Shown: positions 17,359-26,480 of the stretch, one piece after another
How positions within the stretch are numbered: the first letter of the stretch is position 1
Layout: every line of letters starts with the position of its first letter
DNA from: Amycolatopsis sulphurea
GTDB lineage: Bacteria; Actinomycetota; Actinomycetes; Mycobacteriales; Pseudonocardiaceae
Length of the DNA stretch: 64,000 nt
Assembly: GCF_002564045.1 (NCBI RefSeq)
Contig: NZ_PDJK01000001.1
Location: 868,001 to 932,000, forward strand
Reading direction: 5' to 3'
Program-made: the position numbers and the translations under genes
Notes under the pieces: generated by a model
Seen by the model: only the letters and a program-made list of their open reading frames with translations
The model's database searches: none
Told to the model about the DNA's origin: nothing

Positions 17359-19034
17359 GCTTGCTGGAGCGCGTGCTCGACGCCTTGTTCCGTGAGGATC
17401 ACCTCGGGATGCTCACCCACGGCGGGGTGACCGGCCCGCCGCCCGGCGCCCCGGCGCACGACACGTGGTGGCGGTTCCCGCTGCCCGGCGGACGCGCCGG
17501 CTGGCTCGCGGTCCGGCCGGACGGCGTCCTCGCCGACCACGCCGTCGCCCTCGGCTGCCTGGTGGTCACCGACGCCGCGACCGTGCGCGTGGAGTCCACT
17601 GTGGATGGTGTACTGGCCTCCCTCGCGCCGCAGGGCGACGCGGAGGCGGAGCGGGGCTGGCAGGAGTTCACCGAGGAGTGCGCCCAGACCTCGACCGTGC
17701 TGAACCTGCACGATGCGGCCGAACCTGACCTGATGGCCAAGCTGAAGTGCGGTGACCACAAGGGATTTGACGGTCTGCTGCGCCACGAGGCGCTGGCCGC
17801 GCTACGCGACCATCCCGTCCATCCCACCGGCCGGTGCCGGTGGGGGATGACCGCCGGCGACCTGCGCCGCTACGCACCGGAGTACCTGCCGAGTTTCCCG
17901 CTGCGCTGGACCGTCGTGCCGAGGACACGCATGCGACTGTCGGACGCCTTCGCCGCGCCCGAGTGGTGGCCGTCGCCGGCCAACCTGGGGTTCTCCGACG
18001 ACCACGTGGCCATCCCGGTGCACCCGCTGACCGTCGACCGCGGCGAGGCCGACGCGGTGGCACACCTTGGCCCGACCGTGGTGCCGACGCTGTCCACCCG
18101 GACGGTCGCGCTGGCCGACGACCCCGGCGTACACCTCAAACTTCCTTTGCCCACAGCGACATTGGGCCGGCGTAACCGCCGCACCATCAAGCCGGGCACG
18201 CTCGCAGACGGGGAGACCATGCACCGCCTGCTGAGCGCCGTGCTGGAGCGGGAACCGGAGTTGGCCGGCCGTGTGCTGCTGGCCGACGAATCCCAGTGGG
18301 CGGACAGCGACAGCGACCTGCTGGCAGTGCTCGTCCGGCGCTATCCGCCCGCGATCGCCGGCAGCACCCTGGTTCCGGTCGCGGCCTTGCTCGCGCCGGA
18401 CCCTGGCCGGCCGGAAGCTCGGATCATCGACCGGCTCTCCGGTGGCGACGTCTTGTCCTGGTTCGACAGCTACCTGTCGGTCCTGCTGGACTGGCATGTG
18501 GCGTTGTGGCTGCGCTACGGCATCGCGCTGGAAGCCCACCAGCAGAACGTCACTGTCGCCCAGAACCCGGGCATTCGCCTGGTTTACAAGGACAATGACA
18601 GCGGCCGGGTGGACTGTGCCCACGCGTCGGCAGCGCTGGGCCTGCCTGTGCGGCCAGAAGACTTCGCCGACCGCCGTATCGCAGTCAGCGACCCCGCCGA
18701 GCTGGCCGACATGGTCACCACGATCACGCTGCACCTGTGCGTCGCCTCGCTGGTCGCTGAGGAAGCGGGTCCCGATCGCCGGCGCCGCGCCGAACTGTTC
18801 GACCTGGCACGTACGCGTCTGGTCGAAGCAACCGAGCGTTGGTGCGACTTGAGCAAGCCCCACTCCCGGAAAGCCGCTGTGCTGCTGCGTGACCGGGTAC
18901 TGGCGGCCGATCGGCTTCCGATCAAGGCCATGATCACCGCCGGCACCCTGCTGCCCAAGACCCGCCTGGGCATCATCGACGTCAACAAGTACTACCTGCG
19001 TACCGGTCCCAACTATCTTGCGGCCGCCCGGTGA
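17355..19034 (+). CDS. IucA/IucC-family NIS synthetase, PvsB-like
   Basis: A 559-residue NRPS-independent siderophore synthetase. It shows an N-terminal substrate region, LKLPLPTATLGRRNRRTIKP (nucleotide-binding), ALEAHQQNVTVAQNPGIRLV and YKDNDSGR. The usual IucA/C motif HPWQ reads HPLT here (VHPLTVDRG), a noticeable divergence. NIS synthetases adenylate a carboxylate, usually citrate, and couple it to an amine or alcohol. GTG at 17355 overlaps the ATP-grasp stop. Second position after an ATP-grasp gene matches pvsB. Confidence 0.85.
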   Translation: MSLLERVLDALFREDHLGMLTHGGVTGPPPGAPAHDTWWRFPLPGGRAGWLAVRPDGVLADHAVALGCLVVTDAATVRVESTVDGVLASLAPQGDAEAERGWQEFTEECAQTSTVLNLHDAAEPDLMAKLKCGDHKGFDGLLRHEALAALRDHPVHPTGRCRWGMTAGDLRRYAPEYLPSFPLRWTVVPRTRMRLSDAFAAPEWWPSPANLGFSDDHVAIPVHPLTVDRGEADAVAHLGPTVVPTLSTRTVALADDPGVHLKLPLPTATLGRRNRRTIKPGTLADGETMHRLLSAVLEREPELAGRVLLADESQWADSDSDLLAVLVRRYPPAIAGSTLVPVAALLAPDPGRPEARIIDRLSGGDVLSWFDSYLSVLLDWHVALWLRYGIALEAHQQNVTVAQNPGIRLVYKDNDSGRVDCAHASAALGLPVRPEDFADRRIAVSDPAELADMVTTITLHLCVASLVAEEAGPDRRRRAELFDLARTRLVEATERWCDLSKPHSRKAAVLLRDRVLAADRLPIKAMITAGTLLPKTRLGIIDVNKYYLRTGPNYLAAAR

Positions 19035-20236
19035 ACCAGCCCTCCGACGGTCCGGGCCGCGCGCACGTCGTCACGATCACGGCCGCGCACTGCGCGTCGG
19101 CGTTCGCCGCACTCGGCCTGCCGCCCTACCTTCCCCGGCTACTGCCCGAACTCGGCGACCCGAACGCTCGCTGGGCCGGTCTGCTCTACGTGCTGCCCAC
19201 CCTGTGCACCGCGTTGGCAGCGCCGGTCTGGGGCCGCTTGGCCGACCGGCACGGTCCCAAACTTCTGCTGGTTCGCGCCCAGTTCGGGCTCGCCGTGGCG
19301 TTCGGGCTCGCGGCGATCGCGCAGAACATGACCAGTCTGGTCATCGCACTCATCGCACAGGGCCTGCTGGGCGGCACCTACTCGGCCAGTACCGCGTACC
19401 TCGCGGCGGGTCTGCGCGGTCCCCGCCTGTCCGGCGCACTGGCCCTGATGCAGGGATCGGCCCGGACCGCGCTGGCAGGTGCACCGGTGCTGGCCGGACT
19501 GCTGTCCACGATGCTGGATGTCCGGCAGATGTACGGGATGGCCACACTGCTGCCACTGGCCGCCGCCATCGCGACGCTGATCCTTCCCGCGCCCACCGGT
19601 GCCGGGCGATCGGTGCGGGCCGCAGCCGAGCCCACGACTGCCCGTACAGGCATCACCGTGGCGGGAATGTGCTTGGCAGAAGGCGGATTCGTGCTCGTAA
19701 CCGTGATCACCTTCCCGTACTTCCTGCCGCTGGCACACCAGATCGCGCCCGGACTGGCTCCCGTGCTGATCGGGTTGCTGTTCGCCGCACCCCACCTGTG
19801 CTACCTGCTGGCCTGCGCCTTCACGCTGCGCTGGTTGAGGGGCCGGGCACGGGCCGGCTTGACCGCCGGTTACGCCTTGGCGGCGGTGTCCGCCGCAGTG
19901 CACCTGTTCGTCGCCCCCGGCGCTGGTGCACTGGCGTGGCTGGTGTTCGGCCGCCTGGTGCTCGGCGCCGCCCTTGCCCTCGGGTTGCCCTCCCTGTCGC
20001 TGCTCGCAACGGAAGCCGCCACCGGCCGTCGTCCCGGCAAGCTGTTCGGCACTGTCGAGGCTGCGTCCAAGAGCGGCGCAGTGCTCGCCGGTGTCGCGGC
20101 TTCCGCCCTGGCCGGCTTCGGCCCTGCCGCGCCACTGGCAGTCCCGGTCGTGGCCGGTCTCGCGCTGGCCGCCGCCGTCGCCGGTTTCACCAGACCCGCT
20201 CCCGGGCCGCTCATCGCGCCCACGACCACGTCCTGA
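19031..20236 (+). CDS. MFS siderophore exporter, PvsC-like
   Basis: A 401-residue major facilitator protein with about twelve membrane segments. The loop GRLADRHGPKLLLVR after segment two is the MFS signature. It lies between the two synthetase genes with a GTGA overlap to the first, the same place as pvsC, and would export the finished siderophore. A generic drug-efflux role is possible, but the operon position argues for siderophore export. Confidence 0.88.
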   Translation: MNQPSDGPGRAHVVTITAAHCASAFAALGLPPYLPRLLPELGDPNARWAGLLYVLPTLCTALAAPVWGRLADRHGPKLLLVRAQFGLAVAFGLAAIAQNMTSLVIALIAQGLLGGTYSASTAYLAAGLRGPRLSGALALMQGSARTALAGAPVLAGLLSTMLDVRQMYGMATLLPLAAAIATLILPAPTGAGRSVRAAAEPTTARTGITVAGMCLAEGGFVLVTVITFPYFLPLAHQIAPGLAPVLIGLLFAAPHLCYLLACAFTLRWLRGRARAGLTAGYALAAVSAAVHLFVAPGAGALAWLVFGRLVLGAALALGLPSLSLLATEAATGRRPGKLFGTVEAASKSGAVLAGVAASALAGFGPAAPLAVPVVAGLALAAAVAGFTRPAPGPLIAPTTTS

Positions 20237-20263
20237 TCCCGATCCCTGTAACGGAGTTTCGTT

Positions 20264-22033
20264 GTGACAGTCGAGGTCACCACCTCCTTCCGCGTCGACA
20301 CCGATGCCGACCTGCTCTCCGCGCACACCCTGCTGGGGTGCCTGGTCCGCGAACTCGCCGGTCCGGACGGCCAGGTCACGGTGGACACCGGCCGGTTGCT
20401 GCTGCGCCTGCCGCACATCGGCCAGGTGCTGCGCGCCACGCTGCTGCGGGTCTCCACGGTCGCGGCCCACCGCTTCACCGGTCCGGTGCAACGGCACGCC
20501 GGCGGCACCACGTGGGTGGACCTGGGCCTGGCAGAACTCGCCGACCTCGTCGACGCCGAGCTGACCGCCCGTACCGGCCACGGCAACGACGAGTTCGCCA
20601 CGCAGGTCCGGGCCAGCCGCGACGCCCTGCACGACACCCTGGCCAGGCGTCCGGATCGCCCCGACCGTCCGGTCGCCGAGCCGGCCGCCACCTACCTGGA
20701 CTCCGAACAGTCCCTGCTCGCCGGACACCCGCGCCACCCGGCACCCAAGTGGCGGTCCGGGGAACCCAGCCGGTGGCGCCGATTCTCGCCCGAGACCCGC
20801 ACCGCGTTCCCGCTGCACTGGCTCGCCGTGCCCGCGGAACTCGTGCACGAACACGCTGTCGGCGGCGATTTCGACCAGCACGCAAGGACTTCCGACCTGC
20901 TCGGTCGGCCCTTGCCGGCCGGGTACCGGGCGCTTCCGGTGCACCCGTGGCAGTTCCAGCTGCTGTCCGATGACCCGGACCTGGCACCGGTGCTGGCCGC
21001 CGCACGCATCGAGGGCGCGCTGCTCGACCTCGGGCAGACCGGGCAGCCGTGTCACCCCACCGCCAGCGTGCGCACCCTCTACCAGCCCGAGCTCGACGTC
21101 TTCCTCAAGACCAGTCTCAATGTGCGCATCACCAACTGCCTGCGCAAGAACGCCGCCTACGAACTGCGTGGCGCGGTCGCGCTGACCGGCGCGCTCGCCA
21201 CGCCGTTCGCCGAGGTCGCCGCCCGTCATCCCGGGTTCGGCGCGCTCCCCGAACCCGCCGCCCGCAGCGTCGTGCTGCCCGGACATCTCGGCACAGCGCG
21301 GCAGCGTCACGCGATCCTCGAAGGATTCGGCACCATCGTGCGGACGGGGATCACCGGCCGGCTGCGGCCCGGTGAACAGGTCCACCTCGCCGGTGCGCTG
21401 GCCGCCGCGCAGCTCGATCCCGCCGGCACCCGAACCCGGCTCGCCGACCTCGTGGATCACCGCGACCCGGCCGCGTGGGCCGGGCTGTGGTGGCGGCGCT
21501 ACCTGAACCTGTTGGTACCACCGGTGTTGCGGCTGTGGGCCGAGCACGGCATCGTCCTCGAACCGCACCTGCAGAACGTGCTCGCCGTCCTGGACGCCGA
21601 GGGTATGCCCACCCAGGTGCTGGTGCGCGACCTCGAAGGCACGAAGTTGCTGGCCCACCGGCACACCGACCTGCTCGCCGCGCTGCCCGCCGAGGTGGCC
21701 GGCGCCGCCGCCTACAGCGGGGAGAACGGCTGGAATCGCGTCGCCTACTGCCTTTTCGTCAATCACCTCACGGAGATCGCCGGTGCGCTCGCCGATCTCG
21801 TGCCCGCACGGCCGCGGTTCGAGGACGAGCTCTGGGACACCGTCGCCGACGTTGTCGCCACCACCGGCACCGATCTCGGCGGACCGCCCCGGCTGCGGGC
21901 GCTGCTGGCCGGTGTTCCGTTGCCGGCCAAGACAAATCTGCTGATCCGCTGGCAGCGTGCGGCCGACCGGCATGCTGGTTATGTGCCGTTCCCCAACCCC
22001 CTCGGCCGAGCCCTGCCGGAGGACCTCCGATGA
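20264..22033 (+). CDS. IucA/IucC-family NIS synthetase, PvsD-like
   Basis: A 589-residue synthetase with the full set of IucA/C motifs: LPVHPWQFQLL, PTASVRTLYQ, KTSLNVRITNCLRKN, GIVLEPHLQN and LVRDLEGTK. It should adenylate citrate or a related carboxylate and form an ester or amide. GTG at 20264 lies 27 bp after the exporter stop. Its stop overlaps the decarboxylase ATG. It is only distantly similar to the first synthetase, which fits successive condensations on the same scaffold. Confidence 0.9.
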   Translation: MTVEVTTSFRVDTDADLLSAHTLLGCLVRELAGPDGQVTVDTGRLLLRLPHIGQVLRATLLRVSTVAAHRFTGPVQRHAGGTTWVDLGLAELADLVDAELTARTGHGNDEFATQVRASRDALHDTLARRPDRPDRPVAEPAATYLDSEQSLLAGHPRHPAPKWRSGEPSRWRRFSPETRTAFPLHWLAVPAELVHEHAVGGDFDQHARTSDLLGRPLPAGYRALPVHPWQFQLLSDDPDLAPVLAAARIEGALLDLGQTGQPCHPTASVRTLYQPELDVFLKTSLNVRITNCLRKNAAYELRGAVALTGALATPFAEVAARHPGFGALPEPAARSVVLPGHLGTARQRHAILEGFGTIVRTGITGRLRPGEQVHLAGALAAAQLDPAGTRTRLADLVDHRDPAAWAGLWWRRYLNLLVPPVLRLWAEHGIVLEPHLQNVLAVLDAEGMPTQVLVRDLEGTKLLAHRHTDLLAALPAEVAGAAAYSGENGWNRVAYCLFVNHLTEIAGALADLVPARPRFEDELWDTVADVVATTGTDLGGPPRLRALLAGVPLPAKTNLLIRWQRAADRHAGYVPFPNPLGRALPEDLR

Positions 22034-23238
22034 CCTGGACCTCGTCGCCGCCGGGAACACCGGTCACCGACGCCGTACTGGCCGCCGCTGCAGATCGGAC
22101 GCTGCCCGCCTACCTCTACGATTTGCGGCACCTCGCTGACCACCTGGCGCGGATCCGGGCAGCTTTCGACGGGGTGGACGCGCCGATCGAGTTGCTGCAC
22201 GCCGTCAAGGCCAACCCTGACCCCGCACTGCTCACGGTGATCGCCGAGCACGTCCATGGACTCGAGGTCGCCAGCGGTGGCGAACTCGCCCACGTCCGGG
22301 CACACCTGCCTGGTGTGCCGCTCGCCTTCGGCGGTCCGGGCAAGACCGACGCCGAACTGACCGCCGCACTGGCTGCCGGTGTCGACCGCTACCACGTCGA
22401 GAGCCGGCACGAGCTGCGTCGGCTGGACACCCTGGCCCGTGCCGCCGGGCAGCGGGTGCAGGTGCTGTTGCGCGTCAACCTGCCCACCGGTTTCGGCGGA
22501 GGCGCGGCGTTGACCATGGGCGGCATGCCCAGCCCGTTCGGTATGGACCCGGCGGAGGCCGCCGCAGCCACCGCCGACCTGGCTGAGCTACCCGGTATAC
22601 AGGTCGTGGGGGTGCACGCCCATCTGGCCAGTGGCCTGGGTCCGGAGGGCTGCGCCGCCCTCGCTGACGTCGTACTGTCCTGGGCTGCCGAATTCGGCCG
22701 CCGGCACGACTTGGCTCTGCGTGAGGTCAACGTCGGTGGCGGGATGGCCGTGGACTACCGACGGCCGGACCAGATCTTCGACTGGGCCGACTATGCCCGC
22801 CGTCTGGCCGCGGTCGCGGCCAGGCACCCGTCACTGACCGTCCGGATCGAGCCCGGACGAGCGATCAGCGCGTACTCCGGCTGGTACGCCACCCGTGTCC
22901 TGGACCTCAAACCCAGCCATGGCGAGTGGTTCGCGGTGTGCGCCGGCGGGACCCACCACCTGCGCACCCCCGCCGCCAAGGGCCACGACCAGCCGGTCGT
23001 CGTCGTCCCGGCCGAGCAGTGGGACCATCCGTGGCCGCGCCCGAGCGTGACCGCCGAACCGGTCACCTTCGTGGGACAACTCTGCACCCCCAAAGACGTT
23101 CTGGCCCGGCAGGTCCGGCTACCCGGCATCGCGGCAGGCGACCTGGTCGTGTTCGCGATGTGCGGCGCCTACGGCTACAACATCAGCCACCACGACTTCC
23201 TCATGCATCCGGCGCCGACGGTCGTTCACCTGCGGTGA
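22030..23238 (+). CDS. PLP-dependent decarboxylase, PvsE/SbnH-like
   Basis: A 402-residue fold III PLP enzyme of the ornithine/diaminopimelate decarboxylase type. The cofactor lysine is Lys60 in LLHAVKANPD. Other marks are the Gly-rich phosphate loop VNVGGGMAVD, IEPGRAISAYSG, and the C-terminal GQLCTPKDVLA with a Cys. In vibrioferrin and staphyloferrin B loci this enzyme decarboxylates an amino-acid-derived intermediate to give an ethanolamine or diamine unit. ATG overlaps the stop of the preceding synthetase, so it is the last gene of the operon. A stem-loop follows at once. Confidence 0.88.
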   Translation: MTWTSSPPGTPVTDAVLAAAADRTLPAYLYDLRHLADHLARIRAAFDGVDAPIELLHAVKANPDPALLTVIAEHVHGLEVASGGELAHVRAHLPGVPLAFGGPGKTDAELTAALAAGVDRYHVESRHELRRLDTLARAAGQRVQVLLRVNLPTGFGGGAALTMGGMPSPFGMDPAEAAAATADLAELPGIQVVGVHAHLASGLGPEGCAALADVVLSWAAEFGRRHDLALREVNVGGGMAVDYRRPDQIFDWADYARRLAAVAARHPSLTVRIEPGRAISAYSGWYATRVLDLKPSHGEWFAVCAGGTHHLRTPAAKGHDQPVVVVPAEQWDHPWPRPSVTAEPVTFVGQLCTPKDVLARQVRLPGIAAGDLVVFAMCGAYGYNISHHDFLMHPAPTVVHLR

Positions 23239-23260
23239 CCCGTCTGGCTGGTCACGGGTC
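23237..23260 (+). terminator. Stem-loop after the siderophore operon
   Basis: GACCCGT (23237-23243) and ACGGGTC (23254-23260) form a 7-bp perfect stem with a 10-nt loop starting on the decarboxylase stop codon. There is no T run, so this is a probable but not canonical terminator. Confidence 0.5.
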
Positions 23261-23329
23261 GCGGTGGGTCTCGTCGTCGGGCTCGCTGTCCGGGTTCGGG
23301 TCTTGATCCTGGCCTGCTGCGGGCGCTCA

Positions 23330-23480
23330 ATGCCGGTTCCAGTTCGGGACAGCCGTCTGTCTGAGGCCCTGACGTTGGTGTCGAGCCCGGATCACCGGCG
23401 GCTGGTCTTTCGCGGCGGTGTGGGGCCGATTGGTAGTTGTAGTGGACATTCCATGCGTTCAGGCTTGCTGATCGCTGGTC
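23330..23480 (-). pseudogene. C-terminal remnant of an IS481/IS3-like transposase
   Basis: Minus-strand reading gives LNAWNVHYNY, and after a one-base frame change NRPHTAAKDQPPVIR. Together these match the C-terminal YN-x-x-RPH motif of DDE transposases of the IS481 type. No catalytic domain remains. The rest of 23261-23626 shows no gene I can support. Confidence 0.55.
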
Positions 23481-23626
23481 CCGATTCCGCTGCGAAACCC
23501 GCAAGCGGCACCCCACGCGCGGTTCGACAACCGGCGGCCCCTTCACGACGGTCGTGGCTGGGCCTGCGAAGCCGTGGACTGCCAGGACGGGCGGCGTCCA
23601 GATCAGCGGTGGAGGTGCGGTTCGGG

Positions 23627-25000
23627 TCAACCGGGCGTCGTCGTGAACCGCCGCGGGGCGGCGGGCTCGGGAATACGGAACAGCATCACGACGAGCAACG
23701 CCACGCCGAAGCACAGCGCGGCCAGCGCCCAGAGCACCAGATCCATGGCTGCTGGGTACGCCGCGCCGCCGAGGCTGCCGGCGGTTCGGGCGGCGAGTAC
23801 GGATCCGACTACCGTGATGCCGAGGGTCTCGCCAGTCAGCTTCACGGTGTTGAACATCCCCGCCGCCATGCCCGCTTGATCGGCCGGCAGGCTGCTGACC
23901 GCCAGCCCGTCCAGCAAACCGGTGGCGATGGCGATCCCCGCACCCATGGTGAGCAGCGGCCCCGCGTAGTCGGCGGCGACGCAAAACCAGACGGCGCCCG
24001 CGCCGACCAGCACCAGCGCCGCGACCACCTGAGCCGACGGACTCACCCAGCGAGCGAGGAGACCGCAGAGGATCGGCAGCACCAGCATCGGCCCGGTCAG
24101 CAGAATGACCAGTGCTCCCGCACCGGCGGCCGGCACCCCCTGCGTGGCCATGAAATACGAGGGCAGGTACACCACGAGCGGGCCGAACACCGCGACGATG
24201 GCGACATTGGCGGCACACAGCGCGAGGAATCTCGGCGACGCCAGCAACCGCAGATCCGCCAAGGGATCGGCGGTGCGCCGCTCGATCCTGACGAACAACG
24301 GGAACAAGACCGCAGCACCCGCCAAGGCGGTCAGCACGAGCGGCGATGTCCAGCCAAGCTCCGGGCCTTCGGAGAAAACGAGGATCAGCAGCACCAGCCC
24401 CACCGTGAAGGTCGCCGCTCCCGCCCAGTCCGTCCGGGTTGCCGCGGCGGTGCCCGATGCGGGCAGGAACCGGAAGAATGCCAAGGTGATCAAGCCGATT
24501 ACCCCGGGCAGGCCGAACGCGGCACGCCAGCTGAACGATTCCATCAGCAACCCCGCGAGGGTGGGCCCGAAGGCGAGACCCAGCCCGACGGTCGTGCCGA
24601 ACAACCCGAATATCCTGGTCCGCGCCGCGCCGGTGAAAGCCTGGGCGAGCACCGCACTCGCACCCGTCACGGTGGCGGCCGCTCCGACCCCCGCCGCGGC
24701 ACGGGCCAGATCGAGTACCACGATATCGGTGGCAGCCGCACTCACCAGCGCACAGATGGAGAACAGCCCGACTCCCGACAGGAACACTCTGCGGCGTCCG
24801 TACCGGTCCGCGAGTGAGCCGGTCATCAGCATGAAGCCGGCGAAGGTCGCGCTGTATCCGTTGACGACCCATTGCGTCGCCGGCAGCGTGGTGTGGAGGT
24901 CGGCGGTAATCCGGGTGAGCGCGACCGATGCTCCGCTGAGGGTGAAGGGAACAAGGAATAGCGCGGTCAGCGAGACGACGACCATCGCGAAGCGTTTCAT
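23627..25000 (-). CDS. MFS efflux pump, DHA2-like
   Basis: A 457-residue transporter with many hydrophobic segments. QWVVNGYSATFAGFMLMTGS and LADRYGRRRVFLSG are typical of drug/H+ antiporters. It is transcribed away from the SDR gene across a 328-bp gap. Its place at the left edge of the aminocyclitol locus allows a role in self-resistance or export, but substrate specificity cannot be read from the sequence. Confidence 0.88.
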   Translation of the reverse strand: MKRFAMVVVSLTALFLVPFTLSGASVALTRITADLHTTLPATQWVVNGYSATFAGFMLMTGSLADRYGRRRVFLSGVGLFSICALVSAAATDIVVLDLARAAAGVGAAATVTGASAVLAQAFTGAARTRIFGLFGTTVGLGLAFGPTLAGLLMESFSWRAAFGLPGVIGLITLAFFRFLPASGTAAATRTDWAGAATFTVGLVLLILVFSEGPELGWTSPLVLTALAGAAVLFPLFVRIERRTADPLADLRLLASPRFLALCAANVAIVAVFGPLVVYLPSYFMATQGVPAAGAGALVILLTGPMLVLPILCGLLARWVSPSAQVVAALVLVGAGAVWFCVAADYAGPLLTMGAGIAIATGLLDGLAVSSLPADQAGMAAGMFNTVKLTGETLGITVVGSVLAARTAGSLGGAAYPAAMDLVLWALAALCFGVALLVVMLFRIPEPAAPRRFTTTPG

Positions 25001-25328
25001 GTCAGAAGACTCCCCCGAAAAAGCGGCCGGCCGAAATTGCCCGATCGTGCACCCGTCCCCCTGCCGATGTTAGCGGACACCAAGGTGACCGGCCACGTAC
25101 CGTACCGCCGGCCGATCGCGCTTAACTGCGCACACGGGCGGGGTAGGTGCACGGGCCGACACGATGCTCAGGTTTCGCCGGAACCCCTGGCCTGCCTACG
25201 ATATCCGCAGTCAAAGAACGCTGTTGATGCGTTTTTATCTGCCTCGGAGCATGTGGACACGATCAGTGGTTTGATCATACTATGACCATTGTCGGCGCAG
25301 TGAGCGAATAGTCAGCGAATGGAGTGGG
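25001..25328. promoter_or_regulatory. Divergent intergenic region between MFS pump and SDR
   Basis: A 328-bp gap with lower GC than its surroundings, notably 25205-25320. It must contain the promoters for both divergent genes. I see no clear operator or repeat. Confidence 0.4.
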
Positions 25329-26108
25329 ATGGAACTCGAGCTTAAGGGCAAAACCGCGTTGGTGACCGGGGCCAGCAAGGGCATCGGCCTCGCGGTCGTG
25401 CAAGCGCTGGCGGAGGAGGGAGCGCACGTCGCGGCGTGTGCCCGCACGACCAGCGCACCGCTCGCCGAGGCGACGTCGCTGACCCGGCAGGCGGATCTGA
25501 CGTCTCCGGAGCAGACGGCGGAAATGATGGACTGGGCGCTCGCCGAACTGGGCGGCATCGACCTGCTGGTCAACAACGTCGGCGGTTCGCCCGCGCGCAC
25601 CGAAGGTTTCGCGGAGATCAGCGACGACGACTGGCAGCACGCGTTCGAGCTGAACTTCTTCAGCGCCGTGCGCACGACTCGGGCGGCTCTGCCGAGCCTG
25701 CTCGAACGCCGGGGATCCATCGTGAACATCGGTTCGGTCAACGCCAAGCTGGCGCTGCCCCGGCTGATCGACTACTCCGCGGCCAAGGCCGCGCTGGTCA
25801 ACTTCGGCAAGTCGCTGGCCGAGGAGCTGGGCGAGGCGGGCGTCCGGGTGAATACGATTTCCCCGGGTCCGACGCGGACGGCCGTCTGGACGTCGACCGA
25901 TGGAATGGCATCGGGCCTTTCCCGGAGCGCGGGCATGGACCATGAGGAATTCGTCGCGCAGGTGCCGGCGATGACCGGGTTGAACACCGGCCGGTTCACC
26001 GAACCGGAGGAGGTGGCCGTGCTCGTGGTGCTGCTGGCGTCCGGGCGGGTGCCGAACATGAACGGCTCGGACCTGGTGCTCGACGGGGGAATGCTGAAGC
26101 AGCTCTGA
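25329..26108 (+). CDS. Short-chain dehydrogenase/reductase
   Basis: A 259-residue classical SDR. It has the cofactor motif TGASKGIG (about residues 14-21), NNVGG, a catalytic Ser in NIGSVN, and YSAAK with Tyr and Lys. The C-terminal LDGGMLKQL closes the fold. It should oxidise or reduce an alcohol or ketone with NAD(P)H. It is divergent from the MFS pump and followed by a MITE copy. It may be a tailoring enzyme of the nearby locus or an unrelated oxidoreductase. Confidence 0.9.
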   Translation: MELELKGKTALVTGASKGIGLAVVQALAEEGAHVAACARTTSAPLAEATSLTRQADLTSPEQTAEMMDWALAELGGIDLLVNNVGGSPARTEGFAEISDDDWQHAFELNFFSAVRTTRAALPSLLERRGSIVNIGSVNAKLALPRLIDYSAAKAALVNFGKSLAEELGEAGVRVNTISPGPTRTAVWTSTDGMASGLSRSAGMDHEEFVAQVPAMTGLNTGRFTEPEEVAVLVVLLASGRVPNMNGSDLVLDGGMLKQL

Positions 26109-26120
26109 CCCGGCTCCCGG

Positions 26121-26403
26121 CAGGGTGTCGGCAAAGCCGGTGTGAGGGGCTCTACGCAGCCTGCGGAGGTCCGTGAAGGTCTGTGAAGGGGCCCTTCACA
26201 GACTCAGAGTCCGTGAAGGGCCCCTTCACAGACCCCTAGACAGGTCCGGCGCACAGCGCGAGGTGGTCGCGTATCTCGAACACCTCCGCATCGCCCGCTG
26301 CCGGGCGCAATCGATCGGGATGGCAGGTGTCGGCGATGATGACGCGGCAGCCACGGTTCTCTCTGCTGATCACGGGGCCTCGACCACCTTTGCCGGAACC
26401 CTG
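26121..26403 (+). mobile_element. MITE-like element, copy 1 (283 bp)
   Basis: The left end CAGGGTGTCGGCAAAG (26121-26136) and right end CTTTGCCGGAACCCTG (26388-26403) form 16-bp inverted repeats with two mismatches. Perfect 10-bp duplications CGGCTCCCGG flank it (26111-26120 and 26404-26413). Inside is the double GTGAAGGGGCCCTTCAC palindrome (about 26182-26230). No transposase is encoded. Confidence 0.88.
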
Positions 26404-26480
26404 CGGCTCCCGGCCTGAGCGACTCGCTTGCCCGGGCCGGCGGAACGCACAAGGCGTTCCGCCGGCCCGGACAACGGCGG

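Noticed and set aside
19139..22060. A 973-codon open frame on the minus strand across the siderophore operon
   Set aside because: It covers the MFS exporter and second synthetase on the other strand. It is rich in Gln/Gly/Arg and has no recognisable domain.
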